Shown in pieces: positions 54,394-62,824 of a DNA stretch of 64,000 nucleotides (position 1 is the first letter of the stretch; each line of letters starts with the position of its first letter). The notes under the pieces were generated by a model. That model did no database searches and was not told the origin of the DNA. It saw nothing but the letters and a program-made list of their open reading frames with translations. The position numbers and the translations under genes were made by a program. Source of the stretch: JAAYPC01 sp964411655 (GTDB lineage: Bacteria > Fibrobacterota > Chitinivibrionia > Chitinivibrionales > Chitinispirillaceae); NCBI GenBank assembly GCA_964411655.1, contig CAYPMS010000008.1:1-64000 (forward strand). Direction: 5' to 3'.

Positions 54394-54903
54394 TCACTTA
54401 TCTTCATCAACCGTCGAATAGCTGTTTAAGATTTCCCCGTAATAGATGGTATGATAATCCCTGTTGGGATAGAGATTTTTATAGGAATCAACCAGAGCGA
54501 CTGGATCGATTGCAGATTTGTATACTATTTTGCATTCATAATGAATTCCAGCAATATCCAGTACAGGGGTACGCACCTTCTTACCAGGATAAATTTCCAG
54601 TTCACATTCTTTAAATTTATCGTGTGTCTTACCAGATTTTGTACCACAGAATTCCAGTTGCTTTGACATATCTGTCATGGGGATACTGACAGTAAATTCA
54701 GTTGTTTTTTCGATTATTTTATAAGTATAGCGGGAGTTCCGTACCATGATGGTAAACATGGGTCTTCCCCACAAAAACCCCACAGATGCCCACCCGATAG
54801 TCATAACATTAAGAGCGTCACCAGCCTGAACCGTTAAAAATGCACCTTTACGGATCTGCTCCATTACCTTATCGGCAACTTCCATATAATCAACCTGATG
54901 CAT
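54394..54903 (-). CDS. Flavin reductase-like domain protein
   Basis: A 169-residue split-barrel flavoprotein. MTIGWASVGFLWGRPMFTIM and the FTVSIPMTDMSKQLEFCGTK stretch match the flavin reductase/FMN-binding family that supplies reduced flavin or transfers electrons to a partner. It is a full-length single domain. The partner is unknown. Upstream of it is a hairpin, so it is probably transcribed separately from ettA. Confidence 0.85.
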   Translation of the reverse strand: MHQVDYMEVADKVMEQIRKGAFLTVQAGDALNVMTIGWASVGFLWGRPMFTIMVRNSRYTYKIIEKTTEFTVSIPMTDMSKQLEFCGTKSGKTHDKFKECELEIYPGKKVRTPVLDIAGIHYECKIVYKSAIDPVALVDSYKNLYPNRDYHTIYYGEILNSYSTVDEDK

Positions 54904-54960
54904 ATACAGTAACTCTCCTCCCGGAATTGTCTGTTAAAAGTATTTCTCTCAAATATGGCT

Positions 54961-54981
54961 GCCGGAAAAGGGCTTTCCGGC
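54961..54981. terminator. Hairpin between ettA and the flavin reductase gene
   Basis: GCCGGAAA and TTTCCGGC form a perfect eight-pair stem with a five-base loop. No T-run on the minus strand. It may end ettA transcription weakly. Confidence 0.45.
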
Positions 54982-55041
54982 TAATCATCTGATTAATATA
55001 GCATTTAATTCAGCAAATTCCAATCTAATAATAGGCACCGG

Positions 55042-56721
55042 TTACTTTCTTTGTAAAGGTTTATATTTCACTCTGGTAGGCTGCTCGGCAGTTATCCCCA
55101 GGCGTTCCTTTCTCGCTTCTTCATAGGAAGCATAATTGCCTTCATGCCATACCACAGTGCTGTTCCCTTCAAACGCCAGTATATGGGTGGCGATTCTGTC
55201 AAGAAACCAGCGATCGTGGCTAACTATCACTGCGCATCCTTCAAAGTCTGAAACCGCCTGCTCCAGAGCCTGCAGTGTCTCGACATCCAGGTCATTTGTG
55301 GGCTCATCCAAAAGCAGCACGTTTCCACCGCTTTGAAGAAGTTTGGCAAGGTGTACCCGGTTGCGTTCTCCTCCGGAAAGTTCCTTAACCAGCTTCTGCT
55401 GATCAGAGCCGCTAAAATTAAACTTGCTCACATAAGCCCTGGAATTTACTTCTGTTTTACCAAGAAGAATAGTATCCTGTCCACCGGTAATCTCTTCAAA
55501 AACCGTCTTTTCCCCATCCAGTGCATCCCGGCTCTGATCCACATAACTGAGCTTTACGGTCTCTCCGATAATCAGCTCTCCGCTGTCCGGTTTCTCCTGA
55601 GATGTAATTATCCGTAATAATGTGGTTTTTCCGGTTCCGTTTGCACCGATTATTCCTACAATACCAGCCTTGGGAAGAACAAAATCAAGGTCTTCAAAAA
55701 GCAGCTTGTCTCCGTAAGCCTTACTAAGCTTTTGGGCTGTTATAACCGTATTTCCAAGACGAGGCCCATGTGGAATTATTATCTGAGCACGGGTGATTTT
55801 ATCCATGGTTTTCTTATTTAGAAGTTCTTCGTATGCATTGAGACGAGCCCGCCCCTTTGCCTGTCTGGCCCTTTGAGACATCCGTACCCACTCCAATTCG
55901 GTCTTTAGCCTCCTCTGCCTGTCACTCTCCTCTTTCTCTTCCTGTGCCAGCCGCAATGACTTCTGCTCTAACCACGAACTGTAATTACCTTTCCATGGAA
56001 TACCTCTTCCGCGATCTATCTCAAGAATCCAACCGACTACATTATCCAGAAAGTAACGGTCGTGGGTAACCAGAATGACCGAACCCTGATACTCCCTCAG
56101 ATGCCGCTCTAACCAGGCAACCGACTCTGCATCAAGATGGTTTGTGGGCTCATCCAGCAGTAAAAGATCAGGTTTCTGCAGTAGCAACTTACACAAGGCG
56201 ACCCGTCTCTTTTCTCCTCCGGAAAGTTTACTCACATCCGCATCACCAGGAGGAAGCCGCAAAGCATCCATGGCAATCTCCAATTGACGATCCAGCTCCC
56301 AGGCATTGACCGCATCGATCTTGTCCTGAAGTATCGATTGACGTTCCAGCAGTTTATTCATTTCTTCATCTGAGAGTTCTTCTGCAAACCGGTTGGAGAC
56401 TTCCTCGAATTCCTCCAGCAAAGCACGGGTCTCTTTGACTGCCAGCTCCACATTTCCCTTGACATCCAGATTCTCATCCAGTAACGGTTCCTGAGGAAGA
56501 TAGCCCACAGTACGGCCTGACTCGATCCATGCTTCCCCCTGAAACTCGGTGTCAATACCAGCCATGATTTTAAGCAAAGTACTCTTTCCCGAACCATTGA
56601 CTCCAATGATCCCGATCTTTGCCCCATAATAAAAAGACAGTGAAATATCCTTTAAAACTTCTCTTTGGGGGGGATATACCTTTGTCATTCGATTCATGTA
56701 ATAAACAAATTTTTCTGCCAT
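55042..56721 (-). CDS. ettA: Energy-dependent translational throttle ABC-F protein EttA
   Basis: A 559-residue ABC-F ATPase, without membrane segments, that binds the ribosomal E site and links translation to ATP level. Two ABC domains: GVNGSGKSTLLKIMAG with LSGGEKRRVALCK and LLLLDEPTNHLD, then GANGTGKTTLLRIIT with LSGGERNRVHLAK and LLLDEPTNDLD. The charged linker (about 240-300: SRLAQEEKEE-type arm and RAKGRARLNAYEELL) matches EttA. ATG 56721 is chosen; the preceding TTG codon has no better ribosome site. Confidence 0.95.
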   Translation of the reverse strand: MAEKFVYYMNRMTKVYPPQREVLKDISLSFYYGAKIGIIGVNGSGKSTLLKIMAGIDTEFQGEAWIESGRTVGYLPQEPLLDENLDVKGNVELAVKETRALLEEFEEVSNRFAEELSDEEMNKLLERQSILQDKIDAVNAWELDRQLEIAMDALRLPPGDADVSKLSGGEKRRVALCKLLLQKPDLLLLDEPTNHLDAESVAWLERHLREYQGSVILVTHDRYFLDNVVGWILEIDRGRGIPWKGNYSSWLEQKSLRLAQEEKEESDRQRRLKTELEWVRMSQRARQAKGRARLNAYEELLNKKTMDKITRAQIIIPHGPRLGNTVITAQKLSKAYGDKLLFEDLDFVLPKAGIVGIIGANGTGKTTLLRIITSQEKPDSGELIIGETVKLSYVDQSRDALDGEKTVFEEITGGQDTILLGKTEVNSRAYVSKFNFSGSDQQKLVKELSGGERNRVHLAKLLQSGGNVLLLDEPTNDLDVETLQALEQAVSDFEGCAVIVSHDRWFLDRIATHILAFEGNSTVVWHEGNYASYEEARKERLGITAEQPTRVKYKPLQRK

Positions 56722-56827
56722 CAATTAATCCCTGCTGTTTTTCTGGTGATATTAGAAATTCTGATACTTTCTTTGTATGAGTAGCCTAAATTAATATTTT
56801 CCAAAGGCCTTAAGCGAACCTAAATAT

Positions 56828-56850
56828 GGTAAACCGTATCGGTTAACAAT
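56828..56850. promoter_or_regulatory. Operator-like dyad between ettA and the small gene
   Basis: TAAACCG-TAT-CGGTTAA is a near-perfect inverted repeat around a three-base centre (one mismatch) in the 250-base gap upstream of ettA. It could bind a dimeric regulator. No promoter is assigned. Confidence 0.3.
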
Positions 56851-56975
56851 TTGGCCGCTTCAGCGAGAAACAGTTATATACGGACAGACAGATATTTAAT
56901 TGTGAAGAAAGAAATGGCTTTTGGGGAGTTTTGAAGCGTTTATCCCATTATCAGCCAAAGAGCAGGAAAGCATTC

Positions 56976-57194
56976 TTACAGGTTTTTAACACTCCAGATT
57001 TCAGTCTCAACCGACTTTTTAAGTATGTAACGTGTGGCATCATCAGCAAACACTTTAAAATAGGAGAAACCCGGACTGTACCATCTGTCCTCAATTTCCA
57101 GTATTTCCAGCCGTTTCTCCCCAATCCAGAAACGCACAGGATACTCATCATCCTTATAACCACTGTAGGTTTCCACTTTTATTTTCCATTCCAT
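56976..57194 (-). CDS. Small conserved-type protein of the PFOR operon
   Basis: 72 residues: MEWKIKVETYSGYKDDEYPV, RFWIGEKRLEI, then DRWYSPGFSYFKVFADDATR and YILKKSVETEIWSV. The WYSPGFSYFKV-ADD-YIL pattern recalls a widespread small beta-rich protein of anaerobes and deltaproteobacteria with no known function. Its ATG comes two bases after the BON gene stop, so it is translationally coupled. It is the last gene of the nifJ operon. Confidence 0.75.
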   Translation of the reverse strand: MEWKIKVETYSGYKDDEYPVRFWIGEKRLEILEIEDRWYSPGFSYFKVFADDATRYILKKSVETEIWSVKNL

Positions 57195-57196
57195 AA

Positions 57197-57871
57197 TTAT
57201 GCAGCTTTCTGCTGAACCTTAAGCAGATTCACTACATCACGTACTCCTCTGGTAAAACGGGCGATCCGGTATGCCGTGTGAACCTCTCTGAGATCATAAA
57301 CCCTTCCGCTTAAAGTGACTCGCCCATTATCCACACTGACTTCGATTCTATGATGATCCAATTCAAAACTTCTCTGCAACGCAGACATAATATCCTGAGC
57401 AATAGCCTTGTCCGCATAAGTATGAGTGGGAACCACCACCAGCTCATTACTGACATGAACGACTCCCTGAATATCATAGGCAATCTCCTCTGCCAGCATC
57501 TTTTTCCAGTATGTATCGGTTGTTCCCCGCAAAATTACAGTTCCCCTGTCCACAGTGACATCTATGCCGGAAGCCTCTACGTTTGGATTCCAAAGCAGAC
57601 GATTCAGAAGGCGGATCTGAATTTCGCTATCTGAAGGCACAGAAACATTGGAATGAAATTTTAATGTCAGTCGGTCCTTAACACTCACTACTCCGGGAAC
57701 CTGTAACACATCCGCTTCAGCAGCCTGACGGGCAGCATAAGAAGGAACCGTACCTTCCAGAGTCACCTCCCCGTTATGAACAAATACTTCAATTGCTGCC
57801 ATTCCGATCCGGTAATCCCAGGCAAGCTGGTCGATAACAACTCTTTTTATTTCATCATCTGTATAGGCCAT
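57197..57871 (-). CDS. Triple BON-domain protein
   Basis: About 224 residues made of three BON modules: DEIKRVVIDQLAWDYRIGMA to VSVKDRLTL, IQIRLLNRLLWNPNVEASGI to VHVSNELVV, and QDIMSALQRSFELDHHRIEV to VRDVVNLLK. BON domains bind membranes or ligands; periplasmic OsmY is the best-known example, but no signal peptide is present here, so it is probably cytoplasmic. ATG 57871 follows AGGAGTG; a longer frame from 57919 would start inside the previous gene. It lies 23 bases after the DHOD-like gene. Confidence 0.85.
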   Translation of the reverse strand: MAYTDDEIKRVVIDQLAWDYRIGMAAIEVFVHNGEVTLEGTVPSYAARQAAEADVLQVPGVVSVKDRLTLKFHSNVSVPSDSEIQIRLLNRLLWNPNVEASGIDVTVDRGTVILRGTTDTYWKKMLAEEIAYDIQGVVHVSNELVVVPTHTYADKAIAQDIMSALQRSFELDHHRIEVSVDNGRVTLSGRVYDLREVHTAYRIARFTRGVRDVVNLLKVQQKAA

Positions 57872-57894
57872 GAGTTCACTCCTGTGTTTTGTAT

Positions 57895-58905
57895 TCAGGG
57901 CAGAATCGATTCGGACCAATAAGATCCCAGAACATTCATGTAATTAGCCCTTTCAAAAGCCTCCGGATTTTCAACAGAACTTCGTCCCATTACACCATGA
58001 AACGCCTCCATAGATTCATATCTGTTTTCCTCCAGCCACTCAGCTATCCCTGCCAGTAGCCTGGAAATATGGTTCACCCCTTTCTGCAGAAGTGCAGAAG
58101 TCATCATGGAAACCCGCGCTCCTGCAGCAATACACTTCAGGACATCTTGCACCGTGTGCACCCCACCGGTGACAGCAAAATCGATCTTTATTTTATCAAA
58201 GAGTAAGGCCACCCAGCGTATCCTGAGTAAAAGCTCATCAGATGTGCTCAGATGCAGAACCGACTTTACTTCCAGCTTATCCAGATCAATATCCGGCTGA
58301 TAAAACCGGTTGAAAATAACCACTCCTGAAGCACCGGCATCGGAGATTCTGCTTATCATTTCAGGAATTGAGCTGAAAAAAGGACCGATTTTCACTGATA
58401 CCGGAATGGAAACATTTCTGGCAACTTCTCTTACCAAAGTAAGACAGGTTTGTTCTACCTGTAAAGAGGAAATCGTGGGAGCGGCTGGAATGTTATAGAT
58501 GTTAAGCTCGATTGCATCCGCTCCCGCTTTTTCCATCTCACGGGCATACTTGACCCATCCCCAGACATTTGTTCCATTAAGACTTCCGATAACCGGAATA
58601 TCTACCGCTTCTTTGGTTTTTACAATCTGCTCCATATAATCGGAAGGACGGAAACAGCAGGGTCTTATGTCCGGAAGATAGTTCAGCGCCTCTGCAAAAT
58701 GCTCTGTTCCCTGTACAAGTCCCTCATCAAATATCAACTGCTCTTTTTTTATCTGTTCTTCGAAAAGCGACTGAAGCACTACTGCCCCAATACCCGCATC
58801 CTCCATCTTTTTCACAATCTGGATATGTGCACACAAGGGAGATGCCGAAGCCACCAGTGGACTTTTCAGCTTTAACGAAAGGTAATTTATCGAAAGATCA
58901 ACCAT
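57895..58905 (-). CDS. Dihydroorotate dehydrogenase-like flavoprotein
   Basis: A 336-residue TIM barrel of the DHOD family (VDLSINYLSLKLKSPLVASA, GSLNGTNVWGWVKYAREMEK, GADAIELNIYNIP, SVKIGPFFSS, FAVTGGVHTVQDVLKCIAAG). It differs from true PyrD and is the kind frequently encoded beside pyruvate:ferredoxin oxidoreductase, where it may pass electrons between ferredoxin and another carrier (inference). ATG 58905 is six bases after AAGGAG; ATG 58911 is too close to it. The start overlaps the nifJ stop by eight bases. Confidence 0.85.
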   Translation of the reverse strand: MVDLSINYLSLKLKSPLVASASPLCAHIQIVKKMEDAGIGAVVLQSLFEEQIKKEQLIFDEGLVQGTEHFAEALNYLPDIRPCCFRPSDYMEQIVKTKEAVDIPVIGSLNGTNVWGWVKYAREMEKAGADAIELNIYNIPAAPTISSLQVEQTCLTLVREVARNVSIPVSVKIGPFFSSIPEMISRISDAGASGVVIFNRFYQPDIDLDKLEVKSVLHLSTSDELLLRIRWVALLFDKIKIDFAVTGGVHTVQDVLKCIAAGARVSMMTSALLQKGVNHISRLLAGIAEWLEENRYESMEAFHGVMGRSSVENPEAFERANYMNVLGSYWSESILP

Positions 58906-61900
58906 TACCATCTCCTTGCGCTAAAGGCATGGAGGCCCAATGCTGGTACCGGTTCCATCTCTGAACGACTTCCTCTTTAGCCTTTTTTAAAAGATGTGCT
59001 GCTTTATCAGGATTACTGCGAAGAAGCAATGAATAGCGGGTTTCGTTGTAAATGTAATCCTCCAGAGGTACCGAAGGAGATCTGCTGTCAAGTTGAAGAG
59101 GATTTTTTCCCTCTTTCTGCAGTCTCGGATCGTATCGAAGTAAAGGCCAGTAACCACTCTCTACCGCCAGGCGCTGTTGATCATTACCATGAACCAGATT
59201 GAAACCCTGTCCGATACACTGGGCATAAGCCACAATAAGCGAAGTTCCCTCATATTGATCGGCTTCCCTGAATGCCTTTATAGCTTGCGCCTGATCTGCC
59301 CCCATAGCAACCCGGGCTACATACACTGAACCATAACTCATGGCCATCATCACCAGATCTTTTTTTCCACTGCTCTTGCCGGCGGCCGCGAATTTAGCCA
59401 CTGCACCGGGGGGCGTGGCTTTGGACATCTGCCCACCGGTATTTGAATACATCTCTGTATCCATCACCAGTATATTAACTTTGCGCCCCATAGAAAGGAC
59501 ATGGTCCAGTCCGCCAAAGCCAATATCGTAAGCCCAGCCATCACCACCCACAAGCCATATACTTTTTTTAATCAGTGCATCAGACAGGGCAAGCAGATCA
59601 TCTGCATCCCTATTGTCTATCTGTTTCAATCTTTCCCGTAAAGCTCTGACCCGCTCTCTCTGCTGCTCGATTTCTTCTGTACCATTCTGATCCGATCTGA
59701 TCAGAGCCTCCACCAGCTCTTTACCTACCTGCGGTTCCAGCCTATAAAGAAGCTCTTTACACTGCTCGATCTGTTTGTCAATGGCGATCCTGAATCCCAG
59801 CCCGAACTCCGCATTATCCTCAAAAAGAGAATTGGACCAGGCTGGCCCCTTTCCCTCTTTATTTACCCCCCAGGGAGTTACCGGTTCATTCCCTCCGTAA
59901 ATTGAAGAGCAGCCGGTAGCATTGGCAATAAGCGCATGATCCCCAAAGAGTCTGCTAAGCAAAGTAAGATAAGGAGTCTCTCCGCATCCTGCACACGCTC
60001 CGGAAAATTCAAAGAGCGGAGTTACAAACTGCAGCTCCCGCATGCTCGATGCAGACCTGTCGTATTGGGGAAGATTCAGGAAAAACTCCCAGTTCTTCTC
60101 CCCGCTCAGAAGCAGCGGGTCCTTGGGTTTCATGTTCAATGCCTTTATCTTAGGTTCTTTACGATCTTTGCCCGGACAAACTTCCACACATACCCGGCAT
60201 CCGGTACAATCCTGAGGCGATACTGCAACCGTATAGTATTGCCCTTCAAGCGACGGATGACGGGCAGGAACGAATTGAAATGATTCCGGAGCTCCGGCCA
60301 GATCTGCTTTTTCATATACTTTAGCCCTGACAACCCCATGTGGACACAATAAAGAGCATTTCCCGCATTGAATGCATAACTGCGGCTCCCAAACCGGAAT
60401 CCAGGCAGAAATTCCCCTTTTTAAATATTTACTGGTAGCACTGGGGAAAGTACCATCAGCATCGAATGCGCTGACCGGAAGCTCATCACCTCTGCCTCTC
60501 AGTATTCTGGCAGTGTTTAATTTTACAAACGGAGTTGCATCGGAACTTACCACCTCCAGCAGATCAAAAGTGCTGCCGGGTTGATCGGGAATCTTCAACT
60601 GGTGAAGGTTTCTTATTGAAGAGTCAACCGCCTCCTGGTTCATGGAAACAATTGTATCTCCGCTTTTTCCATAACATTGACAAATGTAGTCTTTGATTTT
60701 GCCGACCGCGGTCTGCTCCGGGATAAGCTTGCTGAGTGCAAAAAAACAGGTCTGCATTATTGTGTTGATACGCCCCCCCAGCCCGATTTGCGCAGCAATA
60801 CTGTTGGCATCGATTACATACACCTTCAGTCTTTTTTCGATTATCGTTTTCTGTACAGATAAAGGAAATTTATCCCAGACCTCTTCCGGTGAATATGGGC
60901 TGTTAAGAAGAAAAGTTGCCTCTTCACCGGCATGCTGAAGCATGTCAATTTTTTGCAGAAAAACAAACTGATGACACCCGATAAAGTCAGCCTGATAGAT
61001 CTGATAGGGAGAATTGATAGGTTTCTTATCGAAACGCAGGTGGGAAACAGTCATGGAACCGGATTTCATGGAGTCATATACAAAATACCCCTGCACATAA
61101 TAATCAGTGGTCTCCCCTATAATCTTGAGAGTGTTCTTGTTGGCACTTACCGTTCCATCGGAACCATATCCATAAAATAAGGCACATATTCTCTCCCTGG
61201 GTTCTGAATAGTACCCCTTTTCTATGGATAAGCTCTTAAAGCTCACATCATCTTCTATTCCCACCGTGAAATGTTTCGGCATACAGTTCTTATGGAGACT
61301 GCTGAAAATGGAATGAACCATAGGAGGAGTAAATTCCTTTGATGACAAGCCATAGCGGCCACCTGTAATCTTAGGAATTCTGACCCAGGGGAAATCCTGG
61401 TTTCCCGCAGCTTCGTTAACAGAGGTAACCACATCGCAGTAAAGAGGCTCACCGGCACTTCCAGGCTCCTTGGTTCTGTCAAGAACCGCTATGGCTTTTA
61501 CTGTGGTAGGAAGTGCTTTCAGCAGATGAGACCCCGAAAATGGACGGTAAAGACGAACTTTCAATACTCCAACTCTCTCATTTTTAATGTTTAACTGCTC
61601 GACCATCTCTTCTACCGTCTGAGCGGCAGAACCCATTACGACAATCACACGTTCTGCTTCCGGATCACCGCTATATTGGAAAAGATGGTAAGAGCGACCA
61701 CTGAGCTTCTCAAAATCGATCATAACTTGTTCAACTACCGAAACAGCCCTGCTGTAGTAAGGGTTTGAAGCCTCCCGAGCCTGAAAAAAAATGTCAGGAT
61801 TCTGTGAGCTTCCCCGGATAAAAGGTCGCTCAGGACTCAAAGAACGATACCGATGCTCGCGAACCAGATTATCATCGATCATCTTCCTCATCTGCTCTTC

Positions 61901-62449
61901 ACTTAGTATGGCGATTTTAGAGATCTCGTGAGAGGTACGAAATCCATCAAAAAAATGAAGAAACGGGACCCTGGATTTAAGAGTTGAAGCCTGAGAAATA
62001 AGCGCAAAATCATGTGATTCCTGCACCGAAGATGAACATAGGAAAGCAAAACCGGTGCTGCGGGTAGCCATCACATCACTATGGTCACAAAAAATGGAAA
62101 GTGCATGGGTAGCCACGGTTCTGGCTGCCACATGAATCACCATTGGATTAAGTTCTCCGGCAATTTTAAACATATTGGGAATCATCAGGAGTAAACCCTG
62201 GGAGGCGGTAAAAGTGGTGGTAAGCGATCCCCGCAGTAAAGAGCCGTGAGCAGCAGCTATCGCCCCCGCCTCGCTCTGCATTTCCACTATGTGGGGAACA
62301 GTCCCCCAGATATTCCTCTTTCCTGCAGATGCCCACAAATCCGCCATTTCTCCCATTGGAGAAGCTGGGGTAATAGGATAAATAGCCACCGTCTCGTTGG
62401 TACTGTAAGCCACACTGGCTGCAGCCTCATTACCATCTACTGTTTTCAT
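58898..62449 (-). CDS. nifJ: Pyruvate:ferredoxin (flavodoxin) oxidoreductase
   Basis: A 1183-residue homodimeric enzyme that oxidises pyruvate to acetyl-CoA and CO2, reducing ferredoxin. In order: pyruvate-binding domain I (KTVDGNEAAASVAYSTNETV, AIYPITPASPMGE), domain II, the gamma-like domain, two 4Fe-4S clusters (CIQCGKCSLLCP and CTGCRVCVEVCP), the proximal cluster region CAGCGETPY and the thiamine-diphosphate site (GGDGWAYDIGFGGLDHVLS, DTEMYSNTGGQ). ATG 62449 matches the family start; TTG 62461 with AAAGGG six bases upstream is an alternative. A frame reaching 62578 would cross a sigma-54-like promoter. Confidence 0.96.
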   Translation of the reverse strand: MKTVDGNEAAASVAYSTNETVAIYPITPASPMGEMADLWASAGKRNIWGTVPHIVEMQSEAGAIAAAHGSLLRGSLTTTFTASQGLLLMIPNMFKIAGELNPMVIHVAARTVATHALSIFCDHSDVMATRSTGFAFLCSSSVQESHDFALISQASTLKSRVPFLHFFDGFRTSHEISKIAILSEEQMRKMIDDNLVREHRYRSLSPERPFIRGSSQNPDIFFQAREASNPYYSRAVSVVEQVMIDFEKLSGRSYHLFQYSGDPEAERVIVVMGSAAQTVEEMVEQLNIKNERVGVLKVRLYRPFSGSHLLKALPTTVKAIAVLDRTKEPGSAGEPLYCDVVTSVNEAAGNQDFPWVRIPKITGGRYGLSSKEFTPPMVHSIFSSLHKNCMPKHFTVGIEDDVSFKSLSIEKGYYSEPRERICALFYGYGSDGTVSANKNTLKIIGETTDYYVQGYFVYDSMKSGSMTVSHLRFDKKPINSPYQIYQADFIGCHQFVFLQKIDMLQHAGEEATFLLNSPYSPEEVWDKFPLSVQKTIIEKRLKVYVIDANSIAAQIGLGGRINTIMQTCFFALSKLIPEQTAVGKIKDYICQCYGKSGDTIVSMNQEAVDSSIRNLHQLKIPDQPGSTFDLLEVVSSDATPFVKLNTARILRGRGDELPVSAFDADGTFPSATSKYLKRGISAWIPVWEPQLCIQCGKCSLLCPHGVVRAKVYEKADLAGAPESFQFVPARHPSLEGQYYTVAVSPQDCTGCRVCVEVCPGKDRKEPKIKALNMKPKDPLLLSGEKNWEFFLNLPQYDRSASSMRELQFVTPLFEFSGACAGCGETPYLTLLSRLFGDHALIANATGCSSIYGGNEPVTPWGVNKEGKGPAWSNSLFEDNAEFGLGFRIAIDKQIEQCKELLYRLEPQVGKELVEALIRSDQNGTEEIEQQRERVRALRERLKQIDNRDADDLLALSDALIKKSIWLVGGDGWAYDIGFGGLDHVLSMGRKVNILVMDTEMYSNTGGQMSKATPPGAVAKFAAAGKSSGKKDLVMMAMSYGSVYVARVAMGADQAQAIKAFREADQYEGTSLIVAYAQCIGQGFNLVHGNDQQRLAVESGYWPLLRYDPRLQKEGKNPLQLDSRSPSVPLEDYIYNETRYSLLLRSNPDKAAHLLKKAKEEVVQRWNRYQHWASMPLAQGDGNG

Positions 62450-62508
62450 CTTCTCATTCAAAGTGAACCCTTTCACCCAAAAAACAGCCCTTCTCCAAAG
62501 TGGAAAAA

Positions 62509-62526
62509 GAGCAAAACAGCGGCCAG
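62509..62526 (-). promoter_or_regulatory. Sigma-54-type promoter for nifJ
   Basis: On the minus strand CTGGCCGCTGTTTTGCT matches TGGCACG-N4-TTGCW with GG and GC ten bases apart. Predicted start is near 62500, about 50 bases before the nifJ ATG. Confidence 0.6.
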
Positions 62527-62824
62527 AAGTACATGATATTGGGTGATTACAGTATTTTAAAACTGAACCTGAACACATTTGGTTTTATCTAATGCCCCAG
62601 AATAAAAGTGTTTACAGCTCACAAAGTTTCCTCTGGAGTGTTAAAATCCTCCCTGTTATTCACCTGAAATTTGATCTAATAAAGATGAAAAGTGTACATA
62701 TATTCTATTATAGAAAAAGACCCCATCCATGAGAGGTATTCTTCACTATTTTAAAAAAAATCAGCTATATTAATAAATTTATAGGTTAATTCTGATAAAT
62801 CTGTCGGTCAAAAAGAGGGGAAAA

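Noticed and set aside
56805..56825. A GG-N10-GC match upstream of ettA
   Set aside because: The -12 element is AAGGCC and the -24 element lacks GGCA; too weak to call a sigma-54 promoter.
62450..62578. A 43-residue N-terminal extension of PFOR
   Set aside because: The family starts at KTVDGNEAA; the extension crosses the predicted promoter and has no homology-like features.
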